Shown: one piece after another, positions 36,319 to 44,783 of the stretch
How the letters are laid out: each line of letters begins with the position of its first letter
How positions within the stretch are numbered: the first letter of the stretch is position 1
Origin: Nocardia vermiculata NBRC 100427
Lineage (GTDB): Bacteria > Actinomycetota > Actinomycetes > Mycobacteriales > Mycobacteriaceae
Reading direction: 5' to 3'
Assembly (NCBI RefSeq): GCF_001613265.1
Contig: NZ_BDCA01000001.1
Location: 682,001 to 746,000, forward strand
Length of the DNA stretch: 64,000 nt
Translations under genes and position numbers: made by a program
Notes under the pieces: model-generated
Told to the model about the DNA's origin: nothing
Databases searched by the model: none
What the model saw: only the letters and a program-made list of their open reading frames with translations

Positions 36319-37116
36319 ATGGGTGACGAGCTGGGAGCCGCCGGATTGCGTTTCGAGCGCGACGGGGTGATCGGATGGTGTGTGATCGATCGGCCGCAGG
36401 CACGCAACGCCCTGACGCCGGCGATGTACTTCGGAATCAAACGAGCGGTCCGGTTGGTCAACTCCGACCCGGAGCTGGCGGCTCTGATCATCACCGGGAC
36501 CGACGACGTGTTCGCGCCCGGGGGTGATCTCGGCGGGCGGTCCGAACCCGGGGATTCCCTTCCGGCGGAGCTGTCGGGACAGGACATCCTGCCGTTCCTG
36601 ACGATTCGGGACAGCCGGGCACCGGTCGTCTCGGCGGTCAACGGCATCTGCCAGGCGGGCGGGCTGCTCATCGCGATGCTCTCCGATATCGCGGTAGCCA
36701 GCGAACGGGCGACCTTCCGGGTTCCGGAACTGCTGCGCGGAATTCCCGACGCCACCTACGCGGCGGTCCTGCCCGCACATGTGGGCCTGGCGACGGCCCG
36801 CGATCTCCTGCTGTCGGCCCGGCGGTTCGATGCCGCCGAGGCACAACGCCTGGGCGTGATCAGCCGGGTGGTCCCGCACGAGCGATTGCGGGCGGAGGCG
36901 CTCGCGGCCGTCACCGAGATACTGCACACCGCGCCGCAGGCCCGCGCCCACGTCAAACGCATGCTCAACGAGCGTTACGGCGACATCGACTACCAGACCA
37001 TGTTCCTGGCGCTGGAAACCTCGCCCGAACCGCGCGAGGGGATGCGGGCCTTTATGGAAAAACGCCCCCCGGAATGGATTCCGGCCGAGCTCAGCACTCA
37101 GCGCAGCGCGCCGTAG
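36319..37116 (+). CDS. enoyl-CoA hydratase/isomerase family protein
   Basis: Crotonase-fold enzyme of 265 residues. The oxyanion-hole segments are GTDDVFAPGGDLGG and AVNGICQAGGLLIAMLSDIAVAS, and TFRVPELLRGI carries the conserved glutamate. The C-terminal helix region FMEKRPPEW is typical. It may hydrate or isomerise a CoA ester in the catabolic pathway encoded downstream. ATG 36319 has GGAGG five bases upstream. It is the first gene of the accessory region and has its own promoter-like element. Its end overlaps the convergent flavin/F420 protein gene by 19 bp. Confidence 0.86.
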   Translation: MGDELGAAGLRFERDGVIGWCVIDRPQARNALTPAMYFGIKRAVRLVNSDPELAALIITGTDDVFAPGGDLGGRSEPGDSLPAELSGQDILPFLTIRDSRAPVVSAVNGICQAGGLLIAMLSDIAVASERATFRVPELLRGIPDATYAAVLPAHVGLATARDLLLSARRFDAAEAQRLGVISRVVPHERLRAEALAAVTEILHTAPQARAHVKRMLNERYGDIDYQTMFLALETSPEPREGMRAFMEKRPPEWIPAELSTQRSAP

Positions 37117-37517
37117 CTACGGGTGGGACGGATCCGGGCGACGACGCGACGGTCGGCGACCATCGCGCGGCGATAGTCCGCCCAGTCGGGGTGTTCACCG
37201 CTCAGTGCACGGTAGTAGGCGATGAGCTCCTCGACGGTGGCGTCGCCGGGATCGGCCGCCACCGCGGTCAGTTCGACATCCCCTTCGAGGACGGCGTACG
37301 ACCAGAAATCCGTGCTCGTCACGTGCAGGGCCGCCCACGGCCGGCGGCGCAGGTTGAAGTATTTGGCCCGGTCGGCGGTGATGGAGATACGAACGATGCC
37401 GTCCGGCGCCGTCCAATGCGTGACATTGGACAGTTGCGGGAGCCCGTCACGGCGCAGTGTGGTCAGCACCGATCGCGAGGTGGTGCGGGCGAAATCCAGT
37501 GCTGCCTCGACGTCCAT
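37098..37517 (-). CDS. PPOX-class F420-dependent oxidoreductase
   Basis: Split beta-barrel protein of 139 residues of the pyridoxamine 5'-phosphate oxidase-like superfamily. MDVEAALDFARTTSRSVLTTLRRDGLPQLSNVTHW begins the barrel, and AKYFNLRRRPWAALHVTS and VELTAVAADP are typical of the Rv1155/F420 subgroup that reduces or binds F420. ATG 37517 gives a normal length; the frame to 37631 adds an unsupported Arg-rich extension. Substrate unknown. It is transcribed alone, between a crotonase and a P450 gene. Confidence 0.82.
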   Translation of the reverse strand: MDVEAALDFARTTSRSVLTTLRRDGLPQLSNVTHWTAPDGIVRISITADRAKYFNLRRRPWAALHVTSTDFWSYAVLEGDVELTAVAADPGDATVEELIAYYRALSGEHPDWADYRRAMVADRRVVARIRPTRSYGALR

Positions 37518-37641
37518 GACGGATACAACCCCGGGCGGAGCGCAGCTGTTCCTGCCGAGGCGCATCCTCGCGGCGGACTGGTCGAGACCGCCGCGGCCGC
37601 ACCGGGTGCCATCGGGATCCGCCGGAGGCACGGCGGCGTGC

Positions 37642-38859
37642 TCAGCCGGACGAGCGGGGAAGAAATTCGATCGGCAGCGCCAGCGGCGACCGGGTCAGGC
37701 CCGCGTGGTAGCCGATCTCGGCCGCCTCGGCGAGGGTGATCCGATCCATCCGGCGGACGATTTCCTCGAGCGCGACTCGCAGGTTCAGCCGGGCCACATT
37801 CGATCCGGCGCAGCGGTGCGGGCCGGCGCCGAAGGCGAAGTGCCGGTTGCGGGCCCGGTTCGGATCGAAGCGGTCGGGGTCCGGGAACTCACCGGGATCG
37901 CGATTGGCCGAGGCCCAGTGGATCAGCATCTTGTCACCGGAGGAGACCGGGCATCCGCCCAGTTCCACATCCTGGACCGCGGTGCGTCCGACCGAGACGA
38001 ACGGTGAATCCAGCCGCAGCAGTTCCTCGACGGCCTTCGGCATCAGATCTGGTCGTTCCCGCAACAATTGCGGGATCTCCGGTTCGCGGCAGAATCGCTC
38101 CATCATCAGACCCAGCGCGCCGGCCGTGGTCTCGAGTCCTCCCAGAATGAGAAGCTGTACGGCACCGATCGTTTCGTCCTCCGTCAGCGGCACACCGTCG
38201 ATCTCGGCGGCCAGCACCGCATCCACCACATCACCGCGCGGCGGCTGCTCGCGGCGACGAGCGAGGAAACCTTTCACCCACGCGTACAGTCCTTTCCAGC
38301 ATTCCCGGGCTTCGGGATGATTGGGAATCGAGGACCGCGAGGCCAGTGCCGAGACGGTGTCGAGTTCGTCGGCCGGGGCGCCGATGGCCAGTTCGAAGAA
38401 GGCCAGGCTCGGCAGCGGCCGGGCGAAGGCATCCATGAATTCGCACCGCCCGTCCTCGATGAACGCATCGAGCAGCCTGGTCACCAGATCGCGGGTGGGC
38501 TGCTCCCAGTCCGCGACGGCTGCCGGGGTGAAGTACGGCGTGATCAGGCTTTTGTACGCGCGTTGCTCGGGCGGATCCACCTCGACGGGCAGGTTGCGCA
38601 CCACGCCCTTGGTCCCGGTGACCGACAGGCCGTGTGCGGAACTGAACGCCTGCCAGTTCTGCGCGACGCTCAACACCTCCTCGTAGCCGGAGGCGACCCA
38701 GAAGCCACCGTAGCGATCACTGTGCGCGACCGGGCACAGCTCGCGCATGCGTGCCATCGTCTCGGGCAGCGAGGCCGCGAGTTCGGGCGCGAGGTGGTCG
38801 AATTGGTTGCGGCACCAATCATCTGACAGGCGTACGCCGTCGGGCGTTGTCTTCTCCAT
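37642..38859 (-). CDS. cytochrome P450
   Basis: Soluble bacterial P450 of 405 residues. The I-helix shows LLILGGLETTAGAL (the usual AGxET is GGLET here), the K-helix has EELLRLDSP with the E-R pair, and the heme loop is FAFGAGPHRCAGSNVAR with the axial Cys. ATG 38859 has AGGGGA four bases upstream. It is divergent from an aldehyde dehydrogenase gene, with two TetR-type operators between them. A 3Fe-4S ferredoxin at 48726 and the ferredoxin reductase at 12923 could complete the electron chain. It probably begins attack on the pathway substrate by hydroxylation. Confidence 0.92.
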   Translation of the reverse strand: MEKTTPDGVRLSDDWCRNQFDHLAPELAASLPETMARMRELCPVAHSDRYGGFWVASGYEEVLSVAQNWQAFSSAHGLSVTGTKGVVRNLPVEVDPPEQRAYKSLITPYFTPAAVADWEQPTRDLVTRLLDAFIEDGRCEFMDAFARPLPSLAFFELAIGAPADELDTVSALASRSSIPNHPEARECWKGLYAWVKGFLARRREQPPRGDVVDAVLAAEIDGVPLTEDETIGAVQLLILGGLETTAGALGLMMERFCREPEIPQLLRERPDLMPKAVEELLRLDSPFVSVGRTAVQDVELGGCPVSSGDKMLIHWASANRDPGEFPDPDRFDPNRARNRHFAFGAGPHRCAGSNVARLNLRVALEEIVRRMDRITLAEAAEIGYHAGLTRSPLALPIEFLPRSSG

Positions 38860-38908
38860 GGTATCCCCTGTGGATCGGGCACCGGTTGGGCGCTCACCCA
38901 CGATAACA

Positions 38909-38924
38909 GGGTAAGTGATTACTT
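38909..38924. promoter_or_regulatory. putative TetR operator, P450 side
   Basis: GGGTAAGTGATTACTT matches the shared 16-bp palindrome GAGTAAGTACTTACTC at 12 of 16 positions. It lies 50 bp upstream of the P450 start. Confidence 0.55.
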
Positions 38925-38961
38925 TCTAGCGCTCGATAGGCCGCGACGACCTACCATGGGT

Positions 38962-38977
38962 TAGTAAGTTCTTACTC
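38962..38977. promoter_or_regulatory. putative TetR operator, aldehyde dehydrogenase side
   Basis: TAGTAAGTTCTTACTC matches the shared palindrome at 14 of 16 positions. It lies 45 bp upstream of the aldehyde dehydrogenase start. Confidence 0.6.
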
Positions 38978-39022
38978 ACAACCGTCCGGCAGCGGTACGC
39001 GCCGCGGTCAGGGAGGATTTCC

Positions 39023-40522
39023 ATGTCGACAAGTACCGGAGCTCGCCCCGCGCTCCCGGCCTTCCTCGACGGCCGGCCCAAACGCCTGCTGATCGGCGGA
39101 CGGTGGGAGCCCGCCGCGGCGGGCCACACTCTCACCAGTGTCAATCCTTCCACCGGCGAGGTGATCGCCGAACTGGCCGCGGCCGATGCCACCGATATCG
39201 ATCGCGCGGTCACCGCCGCGCGGACCGCGTTTCGCGGGCCGTGGCACGGGTTCTCACCGCGTGACCGGCAGGCACTGCTGTGGGAGTTCGCGGATCTCGT
39301 GCAGCGGCACTTCGACGAATTGCGCCTGCTCGAAGCCCTGGATATGGGTGCCCCACTGGGCAGGCGCCGCCCCGGTTCGCGGGCCTGGGAAGCCGAGGTG
39401 CTGCGCTACTACGCGGGCTGGGCCACCAAGATCCATGGTGAGACACTGCCCAATTCGATTCCGGGCTCGGTGTTCAGCTACACGGTCAAGGAACCGGTGG
39501 GAGTGGTCGCCGGGATCGTGCCGTGGAACCGACCGGTGGCCAACGCGGTCTGGAAGATCGCGCCGGTCCTGGCGACCGGCTGCACCCTGGTACTCAAACC
39601 TGCCGAGGAGGCGAGCCTGGCGGCGATCCGCCTCGGGGAACTGTTGTCCGAGACCGGTATTCCCGATGGCGTGATCAACATTGTCACCGGCGAGGGCGAA
39701 TCGGCCGGCGCCCCGCTGGCCACTCACCCCGGGGTGGACAAGATCGCGTTCACCGGTTCCACAGCGGTGGGCCGCGACATTATCCGGTCCTCGGCGGACA
39801 CCCTCACCCGTGTGTCGGTCGAACTGGGCGGCAAATCCCCGGATGTGGTCTTCGCCGACGCGGACCTGGCCAAGGCCGTACCCGGCGCCGGAATGGGGGT
39901 GTTCTCCAATTCGGGGCAGACCTGCTGTGCCGGCACCCGCATCTTCGTCGAGCGGCCGATCTACCACGAATTCGTCGACAAACTCTCCGATTTCGCGCGC
40001 TCGCTGACCGTCGGCGACAGCCTCGACCCCGCCACTACGATCGGGCCACTGGTCTCCGAACAGCAGCTGCACCGGGTGTGCGACTATCTGGCGGTCGGCC
40101 CGGCCGAGGGGGCTCGCACCACGGCGGGCGGAGCTCGCATCGAATCCGGGCCACTGGCGGACGGCTACTTCGTGGAACCGACGGTCTTCGCCGACGTCGG
40201 CGACGAGATGCGGATCGCACGCGAGGAGATCTTCGGTCCGGTCGCCTCCGTCCTGCCTTTCGACACCGTCGAGGAGGTCACCGAACGCGCCAACGATTCG
40301 GAATACGGTCTCGCCGGAGGCATCTGGACCCGTGATGTCGGGACCGCACACCGGCTCGCCGGACAATTGCGCACCGGCACCGTATGGGTGAACACCATGC
40401 TGCTCTTCGATCCGGCAGTGCCGTTCGGCGGTTACAAGATGAGTGGGTTCGGCCGCGAGATGGGACCCCATTCACTGGACGAATATCTCGAGGTCAAATC
40501 GGTGTGGATCGACACCGCATAG
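39023..40522 (+). CDS. NAD(P)-dependent aldehyde dehydrogenase
   Basis: Aldehyde dehydrogenase of 499 residues. The cofactor and active-site motifs are GIVPWNRPVANAVWK, FTGSTAVGRDI, the general-base glutamate in VSVELGGKSPD, the nucleophile region SNSGQTCCAGTR, and the C-terminal EEIFGPVASVLPF and GGYKMSGFGREMG. The gene has its own operator in the divergent region with the P450, so it likely oxidises an aldehyde formed in the same pathway. A strong hairpin at 40558 ends it. It is one of two aldehyde dehydrogenases in the region. Confidence 0.93.
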   Translation: MSTSTGARPALPAFLDGRPKRLLIGGRWEPAAAGHTLTSVNPSTGEVIAELAAADATDIDRAVTAARTAFRGPWHGFSPRDRQALLWEFADLVQRHFDELRLLEALDMGAPLGRRRPGSRAWEAEVLRYYAGWATKIHGETLPNSIPGSVFSYTVKEPVGVVAGIVPWNRPVANAVWKIAPVLATGCTLVLKPAEEASLAAIRLGELLSETGIPDGVINIVTGEGESAGAPLATHPGVDKIAFTGSTAVGRDIIRSSADTLTRVSVELGGKSPDVVFADADLAKAVPGAGMGVFSNSGQTCCAGTRIFVERPIYHEFVDKLSDFARSLTVGDSLDPATTIGPLVSEQQLHRVCDYLAVGPAEGARTTAGGARIESGPLADGYFVEPTVFADVGDEMRIAREEIFGPVASVLPFDTVEEVTERANDSEYGLAGGIWTRDVGTAHRLAGQLRTGTVWVNTMLLFDPAVPFGGYKMSGFGREMGPHSLDEYLEVKSVWIDTA

Positions 40523-40557
40523 CCGATGCCGGCGCTGTCGTCCCACCGCCGGTACAG

Positions 40558-40596
40558 CGAGAAGGGACCGCCGTGCACATCGGCGGCCCCTTCTCG
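40558..40596. terminator. bidirectional terminator hairpin
   Basis: CGAGAAGGG-A-CCGCCG pairs with CGGCGG-C-CCCTTCTCG, a long stem with one mismatch and a 7-nt loop. It lies between the convergent aldehyde dehydrogenase and amidohydrolase genes. Confidence 0.75.
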
Positions 40597-40609
40597 GCAA
40601 CCGTGCGAT

Positions 40610-42250
40610 TCAGCTGCGCAGCAGCCTTCCCGCCGACGTCTCGTCCACATCCGCGCCGTCGAGACGGGTGGCCGTCCCGTTGACCCACATATGAGTCACC
40701 CCGGTGCTACGCACCACCAGTCGATCGGCGCCCCCCGGCTGATCGTGCACGCGTTCGATGGGGGTGGTGCCGATGGTGGCGGGGTCGAATGCCACCAGAT
40801 CCGCGAAGTAACCCGCGCGGACCAGCCCCCGTTCCCGGATGCGGAATGCGTGTGCCGGCTGTCCGGTCAGGCGCCACACCGCATCCTCGATACCGATCGC
40901 CTTGCGCTCCCGAACCCAATGCCCCAGCAGGTGAGTGGAATAGCAGGCATCGCAGAGCTGGCTGGCGTGCGCTCCGGCATCCGACAGTCCGAGGATGGTG
41001 CGTTTGTCGGCGAGTAGATCGCCGATCTCCTCGTCACCGTCGTTGTCGAGCACTACCCGGAACCTCGTCCCCATCTCGTCGGCCAGCGCCGTATCGAGCA
41101 TCAGGTCGAATGCCGTGGTGCCCCGCTCGGATGCCAAGCGGTCCAACGGGATTCCCACCGCTTCCGGATCGGCCACCGTCTCTTCGACCGCGACCTTCGG
41201 CCACCGGTGTGCCCACGCTTGTAGCGTCGCCGGCCTGGCCCGATCGCGCCACTGCGGATCACGGTAGAGTTCGGCGCGCTCTTCGCGCGGCCGGGCCAGC
41301 ACTTCCTTCCACTCGTCGATCTCGCCCAACGGCGCCGGATCGGCGAGTGTCACCTGCATGACGATGGGCCGGCAAGCGATCTGCGGATACACCTCACCGG
41401 GTAGCGCACCACCGCGGGCGACCGTGCGCATCGCCGCGCCGGGTTTGTCGGCGCGCGCCACCAACGCGGTCCACGTCACCGGGATCCCGTGGCGCACCGA
41501 CAGTTCCGAGAACTGATCGACGAACATACCGGGACCGATGGAGACCTGCAGGATGCCCTTGCCCGCGGCACCCAGTTCCGCTGCGAGCGCATCCACCTCG
41601 TCCACCTCGGCGAACCGGCTCGGCACCGGGCGGCCGAAGGCGCCCTGATGGGCGGGTTGCCGAGAAGTCGACAGACCCACCGCCCCGGCGCCGACGGCCT
41701 CGCGCACCAGTTCCCGCATGGTGTCGAGTTCCTCCGGTGTCGCCGCGCGTTCCTCGCCGCCGAGCACGAACAGTCGCAGCGGCGTATGTCCCAGGAATGC
41801 CGCGAGATTGAGCCGCTTGCGACGCTGCTCGAGTGCGTCGAGGTACTGCGGGAACGTCTCGAAACACCAGTCGATGCCGGCATCGAGGGCCTCCATCGAC
41901 ATGCCCTCCACATTTTCCAGGGTGCGCACGATGATTTCGCGGTGCGGTGGGCGGGTGGGGGCAACACCGAAACCGCAGTTGCCCATCACCACCGTGCTGA
42001 CACCGTGCCAGGAGGAAGGCGTCAGATCACCGTCCCACAGGATCTGCGCGTCGTAGTGGGTGTGGATGTCGATGAAACCCGGTGCGAGGGTGAGGCCGTC
42101 GAGATCGACCACCGTCGTGTCCGGTCCCGGGGTGAGCGTGCCGGGCTCCGCGACGGCGCTGATGCGGTCACCGGTCACCGCTACCTCGGCGGCCCGTCCG
42201 GGATCACCGCTTCCGTCGACCAGCCAGGCTCGGCGCAGCAACAACTCCAT
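40610..42250 (-). CDS. N-acyl-D-amino-acid deacylase-like amidohydrolase
   Basis: Amidohydrolase of 546 residues of the D-aminoacylase subtype. The N-terminus is a beta-sandwich (LLLRRAWLVDGSGDPGRAAEVAV), the metal motif is FIDIHTHYDAQILWD, and VVMGNCGFGVAPTRPP and LSDAGAHASQLCD are hallmark segments of the group. It is cotranscribed after the Rieske oxygenase gene (43-bp gap). A paralogue of the same subtype is at 46027. The pathway context makes amide or cyclic-ketone ring cleavage possible, but D-amino acid deacylation is not indicated by the neighbours. Confidence 0.85.
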   Translation of the reverse strand: MELLLRRAWLVDGSGDPGRAAEVAVTGDRISAVAEPGTLTPGPDTTVVDLDGLTLAPGFIDIHTHYDAQILWDGDLTPSSWHGVSTVVMGNCGFGVAPTRPPHREIIVRTLENVEGMSMEALDAGIDWCFETFPQYLDALEQRRKRLNLAAFLGHTPLRLFVLGGEERAATPEELDTMRELVREAVGAGAVGLSTSRQPAHQGAFGRPVPSRFAEVDEVDALAAELGAAGKGILQVSIGPGMFVDQFSELSVRHGIPVTWTALVARADKPGAAMRTVARGGALPGEVYPQIACRPIVMQVTLADPAPLGEIDEWKEVLARPREERAELYRDPQWRDRARPATLQAWAHRWPKVAVEETVADPEAVGIPLDRLASERGTTAFDLMLDTALADEMGTRFRVVLDNDGDEEIGDLLADKRTILGLSDAGAHASQLCDACYSTHLLGHWVRERKAIGIEDAVWRLTGQPAHAFRIRERGLVRAGYFADLVAFDPATIGTTPIERVHDQPGGADRLVVRSTGVTHMWVNGTATRLDGADVDETSAGRLLRS

Positions 42251-42293
42251 GGGTCCTCCGATCGGTACGAATCAGGTAGTCGGCAGCGCACTT

Positions 42294-43451
42294 TCACCGT
42301 TCTCGCGCATCGGCGAGGGCGGCGTCGAAGCCGCGGTGCAGATGTTGCGGGGCGGGTTCGTTGCGACCGAAGACGATGGTGTCCAGCACTCCGGCCCGCA
42401 CCCCCGGCTCGGTGCGCCCGGCAACCCAGAAATCCTCGCCGTCGACCACGGTTTCGCAGATCCACGGAGCCATCTCGACGGCCTTGGCGCGTTCGGCCTC
42501 GCTGAGGTCCGGGCGCAGGTAGGTGCTGTGCACGACATCGGAGGTATCCGCGTCGACCGGCACGATCTGCCACAGCTCCACGTGACGGCTGTCGAAGGTG
42601 AGGCTGACGTTGGGAAACAGTGCGTATTGCAAACTGATGTGCCCCATCACATCACCCCACTGCTCGTCGGGGACATCGCGAATCTCGTCTATGGATCGCA
42701 GCGCCGAGCAGTTGCGCAGATGCCGGCCGAACGGGTCGAAGGTCAGCACCCCGCCGTAGGCGTACTTCGCCAGCGTACGGCGGTGCAGGAAACGGAAATG
42801 GTAGTTCTCCCGGAAGGTGTCGAGCGTGACCTTCCAGTTGGCGGCGACATGATGCACATGGGGTTCGCTCTGTAACTCCCATTCGGTGAACTCGAGCGCC
42901 GCGAGTTCGTCGGCGAGTCCGGGACCGAGGTATTCGTCGATATCGATGGCCGGCCCGGGACGCAGTGCACCGATGATCAGCCCGTACCCCTCGCTGACGG
43001 GCAGTTCGACAAGTCCCTTGCGCTCGAAGCACATTCCTTCGAAGGCTTCGTCCACCGGTACCGCTACCAGCCTGCCGTCGAGGTCGTAGGTCCAGGAATG
43101 GAACGGACAGGCGAAGCGCGTGCGAGCACCTCCGCCGTCCACCACCCGCACCCCTCGATGCCGGCACGCGTTCGCGAAAGCACGTACTCGGCCACTCTCG
43201 TTGCGGGTCAACAGGATCGGAACACCGCACAGGTCGACCGTGCGATAAGTGCCGGGCCCGGCAAGTGCTCCCGACAACGACAACACCAGCGGATGACCAC
43301 GGAACAACACCTCGAATTCCTCGTCGTGGCGAGCCCGCGAGTAGATGTCGGTCGGCAACTCGAGGATATCGGGCGCGAGATCGGTGGTGCCCCCGTCGAT
43401 GTGATCGAGCAATCGGCGCGCGAGGCTGTGTTCCAGCGCTTGCCTGTCCAT
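42294..43451 (-). CDS. Rieske 2Fe-2S ring-hydroxylating oxygenase alpha subunit
   Basis: Oxygenase component of 385 residues. The Rieske cluster is held by CRHRG and CPFHSW near residues 95-120. The mononuclear iron site is in NWKVTLDTFRENYHFRFLH, with the bridging region typical of the family. No beta subunit gene is nearby, so it resembles alpha-only enzymes such as those acting on steroids, carnitine or phthalates. ATG 43451 has GGAG six bases upstream. It starts an operon with the D-aminoacylase-like gene and has an operator at 43506. It needs a ferredoxin or reductase encoded elsewhere. Confidence 0.9.
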   Translation of the reverse strand: MDRQALEHSLARRLLDHIDGGTTDLAPDILELPTDIYSRARHDEEFEVLFRGHPLVLSLSGALAGPGTYRTVDLCGVPILLTRNESGRVRAFANACRHRGVRVVDGGGARTRFACPFHSWTYDLDGRLVAVPVDEAFEGMCFERKGLVELPVSEGYGLIIGALRPGPAIDIDEYLGPGLADELAALEFTEWELQSEPHVHHVAANWKVTLDTFRENYHFRFLHRRTLAKYAYGGVLTFDPFGRHLRNCSALRSIDEIRDVPDEQWGDVMGHISLQYALFPNVSLTFDSRHVELWQIVPVDADTSDVVHSTYLRPDLSEAERAKAVEMAPWICETVVDGEDFWVAGRTEPGVRAGVLDTIVFGRNEPAPQHLHRGFDAALADARER

Positions 43452-43505
43452 AACAAACTCCACCTGATACTTCAGACCAGCGGAACGGTCACCATGGAGC
43501 TTAGA

Positions 43506-43521
43506 GGGTAATTACTTACTC
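43506..43521. promoter_or_regulatory. putative TetR operator, Rieske oxygenase promoter
   Basis: GGGTAATTACTTACTC matches the shared palindrome at 14 of 16 positions, 55 bp upstream of the Rieske gene start. Confidence 0.6.
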
Positions 43522-43610
43522 CGCAAGGAAACGACACAACCCGGCCCCACCTGGAAAAACCCGTGATCACCATGTCGATACCTGAATGCTTTCGACCGGG
43601 CATTACGATA

Positions 43611-43626
43611 AAGTGTGTACCCACTC
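43611..43626. promoter_or_regulatory. putative TetR autoregulatory operator
   Basis: AAGTGTGTACCCACTC matches the shared palindrome at 11 of 16 positions and keeps the outer AGT/ACT arms and central GTAC. It lies 49 bp upstream of the TetR start codon. Confidence 0.5.
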
Positions 43627-43674
43627 ACCACCCGCCGATCGGCACCGGTGTAAGCCCGCACACGAGGAGGACCC

Positions 43675-44370
43675 GTGGCCCGAACCACGACGAGCCGGCC
43701 CACTCCCCCGCCCGGCGCACCGCCCGTGCGCCGTCGGCTCACCGCCGAAGCGCGCAAGAGCTCGATCCTGTCCGCAGCACGCCGGGCATTCAGCGAGACC
43801 GGCGATATGAACGGCACCACCGTCAAGATGATCGCCGAGCACAGCGGTATCAGCGAAGGAATCATCTACCGCCACTTCGACAGTAAGGATCAGCTGTTCT
43901 TCGAGGCGGTGGTGGAACCGCTGAAGACCGCCGTCGACGACCTGGTAGCTGCCACCGCCGTCGTCGACCGGGACGAGCCCCTCACCCCGCAGCGACAGCT
44001 CGAAACCCTCGAAGGCCTGTACCGCCAGCTGATTTCGACACTGGAGGAGGTGCTGCCACTGCTGGGCCTGGTGCTGTTCGGTGACCCACAGGTGGCGCGC
44101 CGGTTCTACCGGGAGAACTTCGCGGTGGCGATGGACCGGCTCGCCGAGGCATGGCGTGCGGTCGAGGACCGGTACGGATTCCACTTCGAATCCACCGACA
44201 TCTCCGCCCGCGCCGTGATGGGCATGGCACTGATGCAGGCCCTGGAGACCCGGCACGGCACAGCCAAGAAGGCCGAGCGCGACCGCGCCATCACCCTGAT
44301 CAGCGAGGGCACCGTCAAGGGGTTCTTCCCGGTGATCGAAGGAGTCGAGTCCGATGAGCGCACACGGTGA
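43675..44370 (+). CDS. TetR family regulator, probable master regulator of the catabolic region
   Basis: Protein of 231 residues. A Pro/Arg-rich tail (1-22) precedes a classic TetR DNA-binding domain: RKSSILSAARRAFSETGDMNGTTVKMIAEHSGISEGIIYRHFDSKDQLFFEAVVEPL. The C-terminal ligand domain is helical. GTG 43675 has GAGGAGG four bases upstream. It is divergent from the Rieske operon, and a palindrome of the shared type lies before its own start. It is the only TetR gene in the window, and nine good copies of the palindrome lie before pathway genes. The ligand, perhaps a CoA ester, is unknown. Confidence 0.87.
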   Translation: MARTTTSRPTPPPGAPPVRRRLTAEARKSSILSAARRAFSETGDMNGTTVKMIAEHSGISEGIIYRHFDSKDQLFFEAVVEPLKTAVDDLVAATAVVDRDEPLTPQRQLETLEGLYRQLISTLEEVLPLLGLVLFGDPQVARRFYRENFAVAMDRLAEAWRAVEDRYGFHFESTDISARAVMGMALMQALETRHGTAKKAERDRAITLISEGTVKGFFPVIEGVESDERTR

Positions 44371-44764
44371 TTCCCCGCGCGGCGGTCTGTCCGTCGTGAC
44401 CGAACTCGCCCGCCGTTTCGCCGCGGGAGACGGGGCGGGCGCGTTGACCCTGTTCCATCCGGAGATCCGGATCGAACAGCCACGATCACTACCGCACGGC
44501 GGTGAGTACCACGGCCACGCCGGGGTGGCCGCCATGGGCGAGTCGTTCGGAAAGTACTGGGAGCGCCGCATCGACAATCCGCGCATCTTCGGTTCCGACG
44601 AGGCCGTCGTGCAGGTGACGACGCAGACCTGGACCGCCAAGGACACCCACCGCGCAGCGACCGTCGACGTGGTCGAGTTGTTCTCGTTCGCCGACGGCAT
44701 GGTCCGCGAGATCCGGGTATTCCAGCAGGACACTCACGCCCTGCTGGAAACCCTGGATCGGTAG
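44354..44764 (+). CDS. NTF2-like (SnoaL-type) protein
   Basis: Small alpha+beta barrel protein of 136 residues: LARRFAAGDGAGALTLFHPEIRIEQP, HGGEYHGHAGVAAMGESF and VVELFSFADGMVREIRVFQQDTHALLETL fit the SnoaL/ketosteroid isomerase-like fold. Without a clear Asp-based isomerase site, activity cannot be assigned. The start overlaps the TetR gene by 17 bp, so the two are cotranscribed. It may be an isomerase, a dehydratase or a small ligand binder for the pathway. Confidence 0.78.
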   Translation: MSAHGDSPRGGLSVVTELARRFAAGDGAGALTLFHPEIRIEQPRSLPHGGEYHGHAGVAAMGESFGKYWERRIDNPRIFGSDEAVVQVTTQTWTAKDTHRAATVDVVELFSFADGMVREIRVFQQDTHALLETLDR

Positions 44765-44783
44765 CCGCTCCGCGGACACGCCG